This document shows, one piece after another, positions 20,295 through 28,781 of a stretch of DNA of 64,000 nt (position 1 is its first letter; every line of letters starts with the position of its first letter). Location: assembly GCF_000422565.1 (NCBI RefSeq), contig NZ_AUMA01000006.1, positions 1 to 64,000 of the forward strand, given 5' to 3'. The stretch comes from Desulfovibrio aminophilus DSM 12254 (GTDB lineage Bacteria; Desulfobacterota; Desulfovibrionia; Desulfovibrionales; Desulfovibrionaceae). The translations under genes and the position numbers were made by a program. The notes below the pieces were generated by a model, which saw only the letters and a program-made list of their open reading frames with translations, had not been told where the DNA came from and did not search any database.

Positions 20295-21367
20295 TGCTCT
20301 GCCTCGGCATTGAATCCTCTTGCGACGAGACGGCCGTGGCCGTGGTCTCGGAGGGCGGGCTTCTGGCCGAACGTCTGGCCTCCCAGGCCGACATGCACGC
20401 CTTGTTCGGCGGCGTGGTCCCCGAGATCGCGGCCCGGGAACACCTGAGCGTGCTGCCCGTGCTCTGCCGAGAGGCCCTGGCCGAGGCCGGAGTCGCCCCG
20501 GCCGACCTGAACGGCGTGGCCGTGGCCAGGGGGCCCGGCCTGCTGGGCTGTCTGCTGGTGGGGCTTTCCTTCGCCAAGGGCTTCTGCCTCGGTACGGGCG
20601 CCCGGCTCGTGGGCGTGAACCATCTGCACGCCCATCTTCTCGCACCCGGGCTGGAACGGGAGATGGTCTTCCCGGCTCTGGGCCTGCTCGTCTCCGGCGG
20701 CCACACCCACCTTTATCGCATGGACTCGCCGGGCCGGTTCCTGCTCCTCGGCCGGACCCTGGACGACGCGGCCGGGGAGGCCTTCGACAAGGTGGCCAAG
20801 CGCCTCAATTTTCCCTATCCCGGCGGCCGGTTCCTGGACGAGTTGGCCCGGGAGGCGGAGCCGGATCACGATCTCTTTCCGCGCGCCTACATCGACAACG
20901 ACAACCTGGATTTCAGCTTCAGCGGTCTGAAGACGGCCGTGGTCTCCCATGTGGACGCCCATCCCGGGCTGCGCGCCGCGCGCATGACCGGACCAGGGGA
21001 ACCCGGCGGGGAGGGAGGGGACCGCGCGGCCCTGGCGCGGGTCTGCGCCTCCTTCAACTGGGCCGTATCCGATACTCTGCGCATCAAGGCCGAACGGGCC
21101 CTGGACCGCGAACGGGGAATCAGGGCGCTGGTGGTGGCGGGGGGCGTGGCCGCCAATTCCGGCATCCGCACGGCCATGGGTGATCTGGCCCGCCGGCGGG
21201 GGCTGGAGCTGTTCCTGCCCAGCCCGCGGCTATGCACGGACAACGCCGCCATGGTGGCCCACGCGGGATTCCTGTCCCTATCCATGGGCCGCCGTCACGG
21301 CCTGGATCTGGAAGCCGTGCCCAGGGGACGCGTCGTGCCCGAGGATTGGCTCCAAGGCACGGACTGA
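20294..21367 (+). CDS. tsaD: tRNA N6-threonylcarbamoyladenosine transferase TsaD
   Basis: A 357-residue ASKHA-fold enzyme. It opens with [15 protein letters not shown]. The iron-binding histidines are in [10 protein letters not shown], with VSGGHTHLY, then [13 protein letters not shown] and the C-terminal Asp region [11 protein letters not shown]. With TsaB/E it installs t6A at position 37 of ANN-decoding tRNAs and is essential in most bacteria. An insertion of ~15 Gly/Glu-rich residues ([13 protein letters not shown]) is clade-specific. The start codon overlaps the fbp stop. Confidence 0.95.
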   Translation: MLCLGIESSCDETAVAVVSEGGLLAERLASQADMHALFGGVVPEIAAREHLSVLPVLCREALAEAGVAPADLNGVAVARGPGLLGCLLVGLSFAKGFCLGTGARLVGVNHLHAHLLAPGLEREMVFPALGLLVSGGHTHLYRMDSPGRFLLLGRTLDDAAGEAFDKVAKRLNFPYPGGRFLDELAREAEPDHDLFPRAYIDNDNLDFSFSGLKTAVVSHVDAHPGLRAARMTGPGEPGGEGGDRAALARVCASFNWAVSDTLRIKAERALDRERGIRALVVAGGVAANSGIRTAMGDLARRRGLELFLPSPRLCTDNAAMVAHAGFLSLSMGRRHGLDLEAVPRGRVVPEDWLQGTD

Positions 21368-21389
21368 GCGGACTTCGCGCCGGGGCTTC

Positions 21390-21418
21390 TTGACAGCGGG
21401 CCCGCCTCGAACTACTCT
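21390..21418 (+). promoter_or_regulatory. Predicted sigma-70 promoter for trxA-trxB-bamD
   Basis: Consensus TTGACA with TACTCT after 17 bases, about 100 bases before trxA and directly after tsaD. The leader of ~85 nt has no recognisable riboswitch. Confidence 0.6.
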
Positions 21419-21514
21419 TTCGAATCTAGCTGCATGTCACTTTTGTGAACCGATTCCGGCCGGATTCCCCGCCCGGATCGGGCATGGGCGAAGCCGGAAA
21501 AAAGGAGATACCAT

Positions 21515-21838
21515 ATGGCGATTCAGGTGACCGACGCCAACTTCCAGGACGAAGTGCTGAAGTGCGATCTGCCCGTGCTGGTGGACTTCTGGGCGCCCTG
21601 GTGCGGCCCCTGCCGGGCCATGGGGCCGGTGATCGATGAGCTGGCCGGCGAATACACTGGGCAGGTCAAGATTTGCAAGATGAACGTTGACGAGAATTCT
21701 GCCACTCCGAGCAAATACGGCATCCGGGCCATTCCGACCCTGATTCTGTTCAAGGGCGGCGAGGTGCTGGACCAGACCACCGGCGCCGTGTCCAAGAGCA
21801 GCATCAAGGAAATGCTCTCCAAGAAGGCTCTGGGCTGA
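21515..21838 (+). CDS. trxA: Thioredoxin
   Basis: A 107-residue classical thioredoxin with the active site FWAPWCGPCRAM (Cys30, Cys33), buried Asp in LVDFWA, and the cis-Pro in IRAIPTLILF. It reduces protein disulfides using electrons from TrxB, which is encoded five bases downstream. AAAAAGGAG precedes the ATG, one of the best ribosome binding sites in the window, implying strong expression. Confidence 0.97.
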   Translation: MAIQVTDANFQDEVLKCDLPVLVDFWAPWCGPCRAMGPVIDELAGEYTGQVKICKMNVDENSATPSKYGIRAIPTLILFKGGEVLDQTTGAVSKSSIKEMLSKKALG

Positions 21839-21843
21839 GACGA

Positions 21844-22764
21844 ATGAAGAGTTACGACGCCGTCGTCATCGGGGGCGGTCCGGCAGGCATGACGGCCGCC
21901 CTTTATCTTTTGCGGGCCGGCGCCTCCGTGGCCCTGGTGGAGAAGCTCTCGCCCGGCGGTCAGGTTCTGATGACCTCGGAGATCGAGAACTACCCCGGTT
22001 TCCCCAAGGGCATCAAGGGCTACGAGCTGGCGGACTTGATGACCGCCCACGTGGGAGTCTATCCGCACGACACCCTCAACGACGAAGTGCGCGAGATTCG
22101 CACGGTCGGCAAGCGCCACCAGATCCTGGTGGGATCGGACTGGATTGAGGCCAAGGCCGTGATCCTCTGTTCCGGCGCGCGTTACCGCAAGCTCGGGGTT
22201 CCCGGAGAGGAAGCCTTCATTGGCCGGGGCGTGTCCTACTGCGCCCTGTGCGACGGCAACTTCTTCCGCGACCGCGAGGTGGCCGTGGTGGGGGGGGGCA
22301 ACTCGGCCCTGGAGGAGGCGCTTTACCTCTCCCGGCTGGTCAAGAAGCTGCATCTCATCCATCGCCGCGACGAGTTCCGGGGCTGCAAGTGCTACCAGGA
22401 CAAGTGCCTGGCCCATCCCAAGATGGCCGTGCGCACCAGTTCCGTGGTCCAGGAGATCGCTGGGGACACCGAGGTCCGCGCGGTTCTGGTCAAGAACCTG
22501 AAGAGCGGCGAGGTGAGCGAGATTCCCGTGGACGGCGTGTTCATTTTCGTGGGCTTCGAGCCGGTCATCGAATTCGTGCCCGAGACGGTGGCCCGCGACA
22601 AGGGCGGCCTGATCACGGATTGCGAGATGCGCACCAACGTGCCCGGCATCTTCGCCGCCGGCGACATCCGCTCCAAGAACTGCCGTCAGGTGGCCACCGC
22701 CGTGGGCGACGGCGCCACCGCCGCCACAGCGGCCTTCGCCTATCTGGAACAACTCGATGCGTAA
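21844..22764 (+). CDS. trxB: Thioredoxin reductase
   Basis: A 306-residue flavoprotein. The FAD motif is VVIGGGPAGMTAAL, the redox-active pair is Cys133-Ala-Leu-Cys136 in SYCALCDGNFF, the NAD(P)H Rossmann motif is VVGGGNSALEEAL, HRRDEFRG (~173-180) carries the arginines expected for NADPH phosphate, and the C-terminal FAD motif is GIFAAGDIR. The CALC pair differs from the CATC of E. coli but keeps both cysteines. It lies between trxA and bamD; its end overlaps bamD by eight bases. Confidence 0.95.
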   Translation: MKSYDAVVIGGGPAGMTAALYLLRAGASVALVEKLSPGGQVLMTSEIENYPGFPKGIKGYELADLMTAHVGVYPHDTLNDEVREIRTVGKRHQILVGSDWIEAKAVILCSGARYRKLGVPGEEAFIGRGVSYCALCDGNFFRDREVAVVGGGNSALEEALYLSRLVKKLHLIHRRDEFRGCKCYQDKCLAHPKMAVRTSSVVQEIAGDTEVRAVLVKNLKSGEVSEIPVDGVFIFVGFEPVIEFVPETVARDKGGLITDCEMRTNVPGIFAAGDIRSKNCRQVATAVGDGATAATAAFAYLEQLDA

Positions 22765-23488
22765 CCGGTTTTTCGTTCCGGCCCTGTTCCTGTTGCTCTT
22801 GGCCTTCCAAGGCTGCGCGCTGATCGACTACTATTTCTTGCCCAAGCCCGAAGATACGGCCCAGGAGCTTTATGAGGCGGGCATGGACGCCATGCAGGAG
22901 AAGCATTATGGCGACGCCGCCGAATACTTCACCAAGCTCAAGGATCAGTTCCCCTTCAGCCCGTTCACGTTGAAGGCCGAAGTGGCCTTGGGCGATGCCT
23001 ACTTCCTGAACGAGAAATACTCCGAGGCGGTCAACGCCTACAAGGAATTCGAGTCCCTGCACCCGCGCCACCAGGATACGCCCTACGTCTTGTTCCAGAT
23101 CGGCCTGTCCAACTATAATCTGTTCAAGTCCTTCGACCGGCGCATGTCGCCCATCGAAGAGGCCCTGGAATACTTCCAGCGTGTGCGCGAGACCTATCCC
23201 AATTCCCAGTACGCCAAATCGGCCGCCGACTACGTGGTCCAATGCCGCCGCAAGCTGGCTGAGCACGAGTTGTTCGTGGCCGATTTCTTCTGGCGCACGG
23301 ACCAGTTCGGACCGGCCTGGAACCGCTACCGTTTCGTGGTGGAGAACTTCCAGGATCAGCCGGACCTCCGCGACTACGCCAAGCGCCGGGCGGAATACGC
23401 TTACTATGAGTATCAGAAGACCCTGACCAAGGAAGAGCGAGAACGCATCGAGGGCGGCTGGAAGCAATGGCTCAAGAAGTGGCTCTGA
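22757..23488 (+). CDS. bamD: Outer membrane assembly lipoprotein BamD
   Basis: A 243-residue lipoprotein. The signal FLLLLAFQGC ends in the lipobox Cys near residue 20. The rest is five TPR-like helical hairpins (AQELYEAGMDAMQEKHYGDA; YTEAVNAYKEFESLHPRH-type; YFQRVRETYPNSQYAKSA), as in BamD/YfiO, which helps BamA insert beta-barrel proteins. The start overlaps the trxB end, so it is co-translated with the thioredoxin pair. A terminator follows. Confidence 0.9.
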   Translation: MRNRFFVPALFLLLLAFQGCALIDYYFLPKPEDTAQELYEAGMDAMQEKHYGDAAEYFTKLKDQFPFSPFTLKAEVALGDAYFLNEKYSEAVNAYKEFESLHPRHQDTPYVLFQIGLSNYNLFKSFDRRMSPIEEALEYFQRVRETYPNSQYAKSAADYVVQCRRKLAEHELFVADFFWRTDQFGPAWNRYRFVVENFQDQPDLRDYAKRRAEYAYYEYQKTLTKEERERIEGGWKQWLKKWL

Positions 23489-23498
23489 CGAAGGGAGG

Positions 23499-23520
23499 AA
23501 GGCGGTCTTTGGACCGCCTT
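23499..23520 (+). terminator. Intrinsic terminator after bamD
   Basis: AAGGCGGTC pairs with GACCGCCTT around a TTTG loop and runs into TTCGTTT. The next gene's ATG follows only ten bases later. Confidence 0.82.
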
Positions 23521-23530
23521 TTCGTTTGAT

Positions 23531-24406
23531 ATGACGCAGCGCGGACTCTTTCCATCCTGGCTGGACGGCTCCCTGGCGAGCGACGCGGCCTTCGGGCGGG
23601 CTTACGCCGCCGTGCCGGACGCCCGCCGGGCCCTGCTCAAGACGGCCATCGCCCGGCTTTGGGAGTGGTGCGGTCCGGCTGATGCCGTGAGCCTGCGCCG
23701 CGACATGCTCTGGCGCTCCGGGTTGCGCAGCGTGAGTGTGGCGGGTCCGCGCCGTTTCGCCCTGGTGCTTTTCGACGCCGGAGAGACCTCCCCGGCCCGT
23801 TTGCTGGCGGCGTTGGTCCCGGCTTTGACCGCCGGGATTCCCGAAGTTCTGGCCGTCCGTCTGGGCGGCCGCGCCCTGCCTCCCGCGCCCCAACTCCTGG
23901 CCCTGGAATTGGCAGGAGTGGAGCGTTTGGCGCTGCTGTCGCGCAAGCGCTGCACCGAGTTGCTGGAGCATCTGGGCCAGGGCGGGGAGTCCGGCTTGGT
24001 GCTGGCTCTCGGCCGAGATGCGGGCTCCGTCCTGGCTGTGGCTCCGCTCCATCCGGCCCGGCAGCGGGCCTGGGTTCCCGGCGGCGGCCCGGCGGGGGTC
24101 TGGCTGGACCGGACCGGAAGCCCGGACCTGGAGGCTCTGGCTTTCGCGCAGCATGGCGCGGAAATCAACGTCTGGGGTGGTCGGGGCCGTTCCATTCCGG
24201 ACGGTTTTGTGAGACGATCCGGCACGTTCGAAACCTTCCTCCGTCAGGGCTACGCCACGCTGTACGTCCCGGAGGAGCGGCGCGAGGCCTGTGCGGGCCG
24301 CGCCCCGTTGGTTCTCGGACCCGGCTGCGAGTCCTGTTGGCTCTGGCCGGACCTGGAAGCGTCCCTGTTCACGCCCCGTCATGTCTGTTGGAGCGTGGAC
24401 GGCTGA
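23531..24406 (+). CDS. Hypothetical protein, weak HisD/aldehyde-dehydrogenase-like pattern
   Basis: A 291-residue soluble protein, Ala/Leu/Arg-rich. The middle (~70-170: LLAALVPALTAGIPEVLAVR, then QLLALELAGVERLALLSRKR) faintly recalls the Rossmann part of histidinol dehydrogenase, where the cofactor-binding half alternates between similar segments. Catalytic residues of that family are not evident, so this is only a hint. The ATG sits ten bases after a terminator hairpin with no Shine-Dalgarno visible, which is odd. It is followed by the EF-G-like gene and may be co-transcribed with it. Confidence 0.6.
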   Translation: MTQRGLFPSWLDGSLASDAAFGRAYAAVPDARRALLKTAIARLWEWCGPADAVSLRRDMLWRSGLRSVSVAGPRRFALVLFDAGETSPARLLAALVPALTAGIPEVLAVRLGGRALPPAPQLLALELAGVERLALLSRKRCTELLEHLGQGGESGLVLALGRDAGSVLAVAPLHPARQRAWVPGGGPAGVWLDRTGSPDLEALAFAQHGAEINVWGGRGRSIPDGFVRRSGTFETFLRQGYATLYVPEERREACAGRAPLVLGPGCESCWLWPDLEASLFTPRHVCWSVDG

Positions 24407-24433
24407 TCCACCGACACGGACCCCGGAGCGGAC

Positions 24434-26482
24434 GTGAGCAAGAAGAAGCCTTCCGGCAAATACCTGTCCACTCTGCGCAACATCGGCATCATCGCCCACA
24501 TCGACGCGGGCAAGACCACGCTGACGGAGCGCATCCTCTACTACTCCGGCCGCATCCACCGCATCGGCGAGGTTCATGAGGGCACGGCCACCATGGACTA
24601 CATGCCCGAGGAGCAGGAGCGCGGCATCACCATCACCTCGGCCGTGACCACCTGCCCTTGGCGTGACTGCTTGGTGAACATCATCGACACCCCGGGCCAC
24701 GTGGACTTCACCATCGAGGTGGAACGCAGCCTGCGCGTGCTCGACGGGGCCGTGGGCGTGTTCTGCGGCGTCTCCGGGGTCCAGCCCCAGTCCGAGACGG
24801 TCTGGCGGCAGAGCGAGCACTATCGTGTGCCCAAGATAGCCTTCGTGAACAAACTGGACCGCCCCGGCGCGGATTTTTCCGCCGTGCTGGAGTCCATCAC
24901 CACCCGTCTGCGGGCCAAGCCCTTGGCCCTGACCGTACCCGACGGCGAGGGCCCGGAGCTGCGGGGGATCTTCGACCTCATCGATGAGAAGCGGCTGGTC
25001 TTCGACCAGGCCGACCAGGGCGTGGAGTTCGCTGTTTTCGACTGGACGGACGAGGAACGCGCGCATCTGGCGCCCTGGCGCGAGAAGGTCCTGGAGGCCG
25101 CCGCCGAGGAGGACGATGCCTTGATGGAGCGCTACCTCTCCGGCGAGGTCCTGGCTCCCGCGGAAATCCGCGCGGCCCTGCGCAAGGCCACCCTGGGCAT
25201 GCGCCTGGTGCCCGTGCTGGCCGGTTCCGCCCTCAAGAACGTCGGTGTGCAGCCTGTCATGGACGCCATCTGTCATTATCTGCCCGGCCCGGCCGAGGTG
25301 CCCCCGGCCGAGGGCCTCGACCCCGTCACCAAGCGCAGGAAGTCCTTCCCGGTTTCGCCGGACGCCCCGCTTTCGGCCCTGGCCTTCAAAGTCAGCCTGG
25401 ATTCCGGCCGCAAACTCGTGCTCATGCGTCTTTATTCCGGCATGCTCCAGGCCGGAGATACGGTCTACAATTCCACGCAGGGGGTGCGCGAGCGCGTGGC
25501 CCGGCTGTTCAAGCTCCACGCCGGGCGCAAGGAGCAGGTCGAGCAGGCGCTGGCCGGCGAGATCGTGGCCGCCGCGGGCATGAAGGACGCGCGCACCGGC
25601 GACACCCTCTGCCAGGAGAACGACCCGGTGGTCCTGGAGCGTATCGGGGACTACCGGCCGGTGATCTCCGTGGCCATCGAACCGCGCAATTCCGAGGAGT
25701 CCGGCAAACTCGACGAGGTGCTGGAGAAGTATCTCATGGAGGATCCCACCCTGGCGGTCAAGCGTGACGAGGAGACCGGCCAGGTGGTCCTCTCGGGCAT
25801 GGGCGAACTGCACCTGGAGGTGATCCTGGAGCGCATGTCCCGCGAGTTCGGCCTCGCGCCCCGCTCGGGCAAGCCCCAGGTTGTCTACCAGGAGACCGTG
25901 GGTGGTCGGGCCGAGGCCTTCGAGGAATTCCACCGCGAGTTGGGTGAGGTCATGCACTACGGCGGCGTGCGTCTGTCCGTGGAGCCCCTGACCCGGGATT
26001 CCGGCCGCGACGTGGTCCTGGAAGTGGCCGGGCAGACCTGTCCGGCGGCTTGGTTGGAGGCCGTGGTCGAGGGCGTGTCCGACGGCCTGCAGAGCGGCGT
26101 GATCAAGGGCTATCCGGTGCAGGATGTGCGCGTGCGCGTGCTCGATCTGGCCCGCCGCGAGGGCGAGTCCAGCCCGGCCGGATACCGCATGGCGGCGGCC
26201 ATGGCGCTCAAGAAGGCCCTGGCGGGGGCTCAGCCGCTGTTGCTGGAACCCATCATGTGGGTCGAGATCGGCGTACCCGACGACTTCGTGGGCGAGGTGG
26301 TGGGCCTGCTGGGAGCCAAGGGCGCCAAGATCGAGAACCTTTTCGACCGGGCCGGGCAGAAGGTCATTCAGGCCCTTGCCCCTCTCTCTCCGCTGTTCGG
26401 TTTCTCCACGGATCTGCGTTCGGCCACCCAGGGCCGCGCCGGATTCGTCATGAAATTCTCCCGCTTCGACGTTTTGGACTAG
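24434..26482 (+). CDS. fusA: Elongation factor G paralogue (EF-G2-like)
   Basis: A 682-residue translational GTPase. G1 is AHIDAGKTT, G2 the ERGITITSA region, G3 DTPGHVDF, G4 NKLDRPGAD, followed by domains II-V of EF-G. It lacks the linkage to rpsL-rpsG-tufA that marks the main fusA in most bacteria, and its sequence diverges (for example VFCGVSGVQPQSETVWRQ), so it is probably the second EF-G class, whose role in translocation versus recycling is not fixed. GTG start, CGGAGCG upstream. A terminator follows. Confidence 0.88.
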   Translation: MSKKKPSGKYLSTLRNIGIIAHIDAGKTTLTERILYYSGRIHRIGEVHEGTATMDYMPEEQERGITITSAVTTCPWRDCLVNIIDTPGHVDFTIEVERSLRVLDGAVGVFCGVSGVQPQSETVWRQSEHYRVPKIAFVNKLDRPGADFSAVLESITTRLRAKPLALTVPDGEGPELRGIFDLIDEKRLVFDQADQGVEFAVFDWTDEERAHLAPWREKVLEAAAEEDDALMERYLSGEVLAPAEIRAALRKATLGMRLVPVLAGSALKNVGVQPVMDAICHYLPGPAEVPPAEGLDPVTKRRKSFPVSPDAPLSALAFKVSLDSGRKLVLMRLYSGMLQAGDTVYNSTQGVRERVARLFKLHAGRKEQVEQALAGEIVAAAGMKDARTGDTLCQENDPVVLERIGDYRPVISVAIEPRNSEESGKLDEVLEKYLMEDPTLAVKRDEETGQVVLSGMGELHLEVILERMSREFGLAPRSGKPQVVYQETVGGRAEAFEEFHRELGEVMHYGGVRLSVEPLTRDSGRDVVLEVAGQTCPAAWLEAVVEGVSDGLQSGVIKGYPVQDVRVRVLDLARREGESSPAGYRMAAAMALKKALAGAQPLLLEPIMWVEIGVPDDFVGEVVGLLGAKGAKIENLFDRAGQKVIQALAPLSPLFGFSTDLRSATQGRAGFVMKFSRFDVLD

Positions 26483-26495
26483 AAACGCTTTCAGG

Positions 26496-26522
26496 AAGCC
26501 CGGGCGCCTGCGTTCCGGGCTT
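26496..26522 (+). terminator. Intrinsic terminator
   Basis: AAGCCCGG pairs with CCGGGCTT around an 11-base loop and is followed by a short T-rich tail (TATGTTTC). It separates the EF-G paralogue from the chemotaxis operon. Confidence 0.7.
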
Positions 26523-26553
26523 TATGTTTCCCGGCGCCCACCGATGAGATGGA

Positions 26554-26595
26554 ATGGCGCGTTCGCCATCGAAGGTATTCTCGAGAAGATATAAT
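26554..26595 (+). promoter_or_regulatory. Promoter of the H-NOX chemosensory operon with inverted repeat
   Basis: A consensus -10 (TATAAT) lies at 26590-26595. There is no good -35; instead a perfect inverted repeat, ATGGCG-CGTT-CGCCAT (26554-26569), sits just upstream of the -35 position. A perfect -10 with no -35 and a nearby palindrome is the usual look of an activator-dependent promoter. No sigma-54 or sigma-28 element was found. The predicted start (~26602) excludes a longer reading frame that begins at 26554. Confidence 0.5.
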
Positions 26596-26667
26596 TGCCA
26601 GTTGGTCGCGCTTCTGGGAGATGTTGACATGAACCTCCGGTTCGCCGGAGCGAGGAGGGGACGCACT

Positions 26668-28755
26668 ATGCGCGGATCTGTCGTGGTCTGGCTGGCCGGA
26701 GTGGCGATCATCGTCATCATTTCGGCGGCGTCTTTGGGCCAGGACTGGAAATTCCTGCTGGTCGCCGACGTCATCGCCCTGGGGGTGCTGGCCTGGGCCG
26801 CCGCCATGACGGCCCGTCTGCCCGGGGCGATCCGGTCCGCATTCTCCGCCTTCCGTGACGCGAAGGATCCCGAGGCCCTGAACGCCGTTTCTGGTGAGGC
26901 AGGGGAACTGCTGGCCCCATTGCGTGAGGGGGTCGCCGCGCTGAGCAAGGACGCCGTGTTTTTCGGCGGAGCCATCCGGGCCGCCAACAACCCCCTGCTG
27001 GTCTGCGATCGCCAGGGCAAGATCGTTTTCGCCACCAAGCCGCTGCTGGAAATTTTGCGCAAACCCGCGAACCAGGTTCTGGGCCTTTCGGTGAGCCAGG
27101 CGTTCTACAACCGCGAGGGCTCCTCGATTACCGAGAAGGTCATGGAATCCGGCCAACCCCTGGACAAGGACGCTGAGCTGGCCCTCTACGACGGCCGCAC
27201 GGTGCCGGTACGCCTCGCCTCCAACGTCATCGTCGACGGCATGGGCAAGGTCATCGGCGCGTTCAGTTCGTTCATCGACCTCTCTCAGCGCGTGGCCGAT
27301 CTGCGGCGGCTCGAGGAGCAGCGAGCCCAGGTGGCCCGGATCGGCAAGGAGGTTTCCACCTTGGCCGAGCGCGTGGCCTCGGCCTCGGAGGAACTTTCCG
27401 CCTCGGCTGACGAACAGGCCCGGGGAGCCCAAAAACAGAAGTCCCAGACCGATTCCGTGGCCACGGCCATGGAGGAGATGACGGCCACGGTCCTGGAGGT
27501 GGCTCAGAATGCGGCGGCCACGTCCCAGGCGGCTGACGAGGCCCGAACCTCGGCCCACCAGGGCGTGGACATGGTCGGTCAGGCCGTGCGCGGCATCAAC
27601 AACGTCTCCGAGTCCGCGGGCAAGCTTTCGGAGGTGCTGGCCCAGTTGGACGCGCAGGCCGCCGAGATCGGCCGCATCATCAACGTGATCAATGACATCG
27701 CGGACCAGACCAACCTCCTGGCGCTCAACGCCGCCATCGAGGCCGCCCGCGCGGGTGAGGCCGGACGGGGCTTCGCCGTGGTGGCCGACGAGGTGCGCAA
27801 GCTGGCCGAGAAAACCATGACCGCCACCAAGGAGGTCGAGGAGGCCATCGGCACCATCCAGCAGCGTTCCCGCCACGCCACTGAATCCATGGACGAGACC
27901 GCGCGGCAGGTGCATGCCAGCACGGATCTTTCGAACAAGGCGGGCGAGGCGCTTCAGACCATCATGCAGCGCATCGAGGACATGGTCATGCGGGTGTCCC
28001 AGATCGCCGCGGCCGCCGAAGAGCAGTCCTCGGCCGCCGAGGAGATCAACCGGAACATCGAGGAGATCGCCCAGGTGGCCAGCGAGGCCGACGAGGGCGC
28101 GTCGCAGGCGGCCGTGGCCACCCGCGACCTGGCCGAACTGGCCCAGGAACTGCTTACGGTTGCTTCGCACTTCACCGGCGGAGGGCAGGAGGCGGGCAAG
28201 CTGCGCCAGTCCGAGGGCGAAATGAAAGGCGTGCTGCCGAAACTGACCCAGGATTACGTGCGCGAGGCGTATGGCCAGGAGGTTTTCGAGGCCATGCAGG
28301 AGAGCATGGGCGGCCCCGTGTTCCTGCCTACGGCCAGCTATCCCGATCAGGTGCTGCATCAGATGGCCGAGTTCGTGTCCGGCCGCAAGGGATCTTCGGC
28401 GCGCGACTTCTTCCTCGGCATGGGACGCTTCACCATCAAGCAGTTCTACAAGATGTACAAACGCTACTTCAAGGATGAGAACCTCAAGACGTTCTATCTG
28501 CGCATGAACGACCTGCACGCCCAGCTGACCAAGGACCAGCCGGGCATCAAACCGCCCAAGTTCAGCTACGAGGACAAGGGCAAGACCCTGTTCATGAACT
28601 ATCGTTCCAAGCGCGGGCTGTTTGACTACTTCGAGGGTATTCTCCAGGGAGCGGCGGAATTCAAGGGCGAGCGGGTCAAGATCAAGATCATTCCCCTGGA
28701 TGAAGAGACCGCCCGTGCCGAGATCACCTTTCTGGACGCCGGAGCCGGGAAGTAG
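26668..28755 (+). CDS. Methyl-accepting chemotaxis protein with PAS and C-terminal H-NOX haem domain
   Basis: A 695-residue receptor. Residues ~4-22 and ~29-48 form a membrane hairpin with almost no periplasmic loop. A PAS domain follows (~100-200: [20 protein letters not shown]). The MCP signalling helices span ~210-500 with the conserved tip near 333-365 ([20 protein letters not shown]). Residues ~519-695 are an H-NOX domain: [10 protein letters not shown] start, proximal haem His617 in NDLHAQLTK, the Y-x-S-x-R motif at Tyr645/Ser647/Arg649, and Tyr654 where oxygen-binding H-NOX proteins carry a distal Tyr. The sensor is therefore cytoplasmic and C-terminal, replacing the CheR pentapeptide tail. 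The start at 26668 has GAGGAGGGG seven bases upstream. cheA follows after 26 bases. Confidence 0.9.
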   Translation: MRGSVVVWLAGVAIIVIISAASLGQDWKFLLVADVIALGVLAWAAAMTARLPGAIRSAFSAFRDAKDPEALNAVSGEAGELLAPLREGVAALSKDAVFFGGAIRAANNPLLVCDRQGKIVFATKPLLEILRKPANQVLGLSVSQAFYNREGSSITEKVMESGQPLDKDAELALYDGRTVPVRLASNVIVDGMGKVIGAFSSFIDLSQRVADLRRLEEQRAQVARIGKEVSTLAERVASASEELSASADEQARGAQKQKSQTDSVATAMEEMTATVLEVAQNAAATSQAADEARTSAHQGVDMVGQAVRGINNVSESAGKLSEVLAQLDAQAAEIGRIINVINDIADQTNLLALNAAIEAARAGEAGRGFAVVADEVRKLAEKTMTATKEVEEAIGTIQQRSRHATESMDETARQVHASTDLSNKAGEALQTIMQRIEDMVMRVSQIAAAAEEQSSAAEEINRNIEEIAQVASEADEGASQAAVATRDLAELAQELLTVASHFTGGGQEAGKLRQSEGEMKGVLPKLTQDYVREAYGQEVFEAMQESMGGPVFLPTASYPDQVLHQMAEFVSGRKGSSARDFFLGMGRFTIKQFYKMYKRYFKDENLKTFYLRMNDLHAQLTKDQPGIKPPKFSYEDKGKTLFMNYRSKRGLFDYFEGILQGAAEFKGERVKIKIIPLDEETARAEITFLDAGAGK

Positions 28756-28781
28756 CCGGGGGCGAACGGCGGGAGGCCGAG

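Noticed and set aside
22613-25957. 1114-codon open frame on the minus strand across trxB, bamD, the unknown gene and the EF-G paralogue
   Set aside because: It is antisense to four recognisable genes, has low-complexity His/Gly/Leu composition and no domain. High GC makes long shadow frames.
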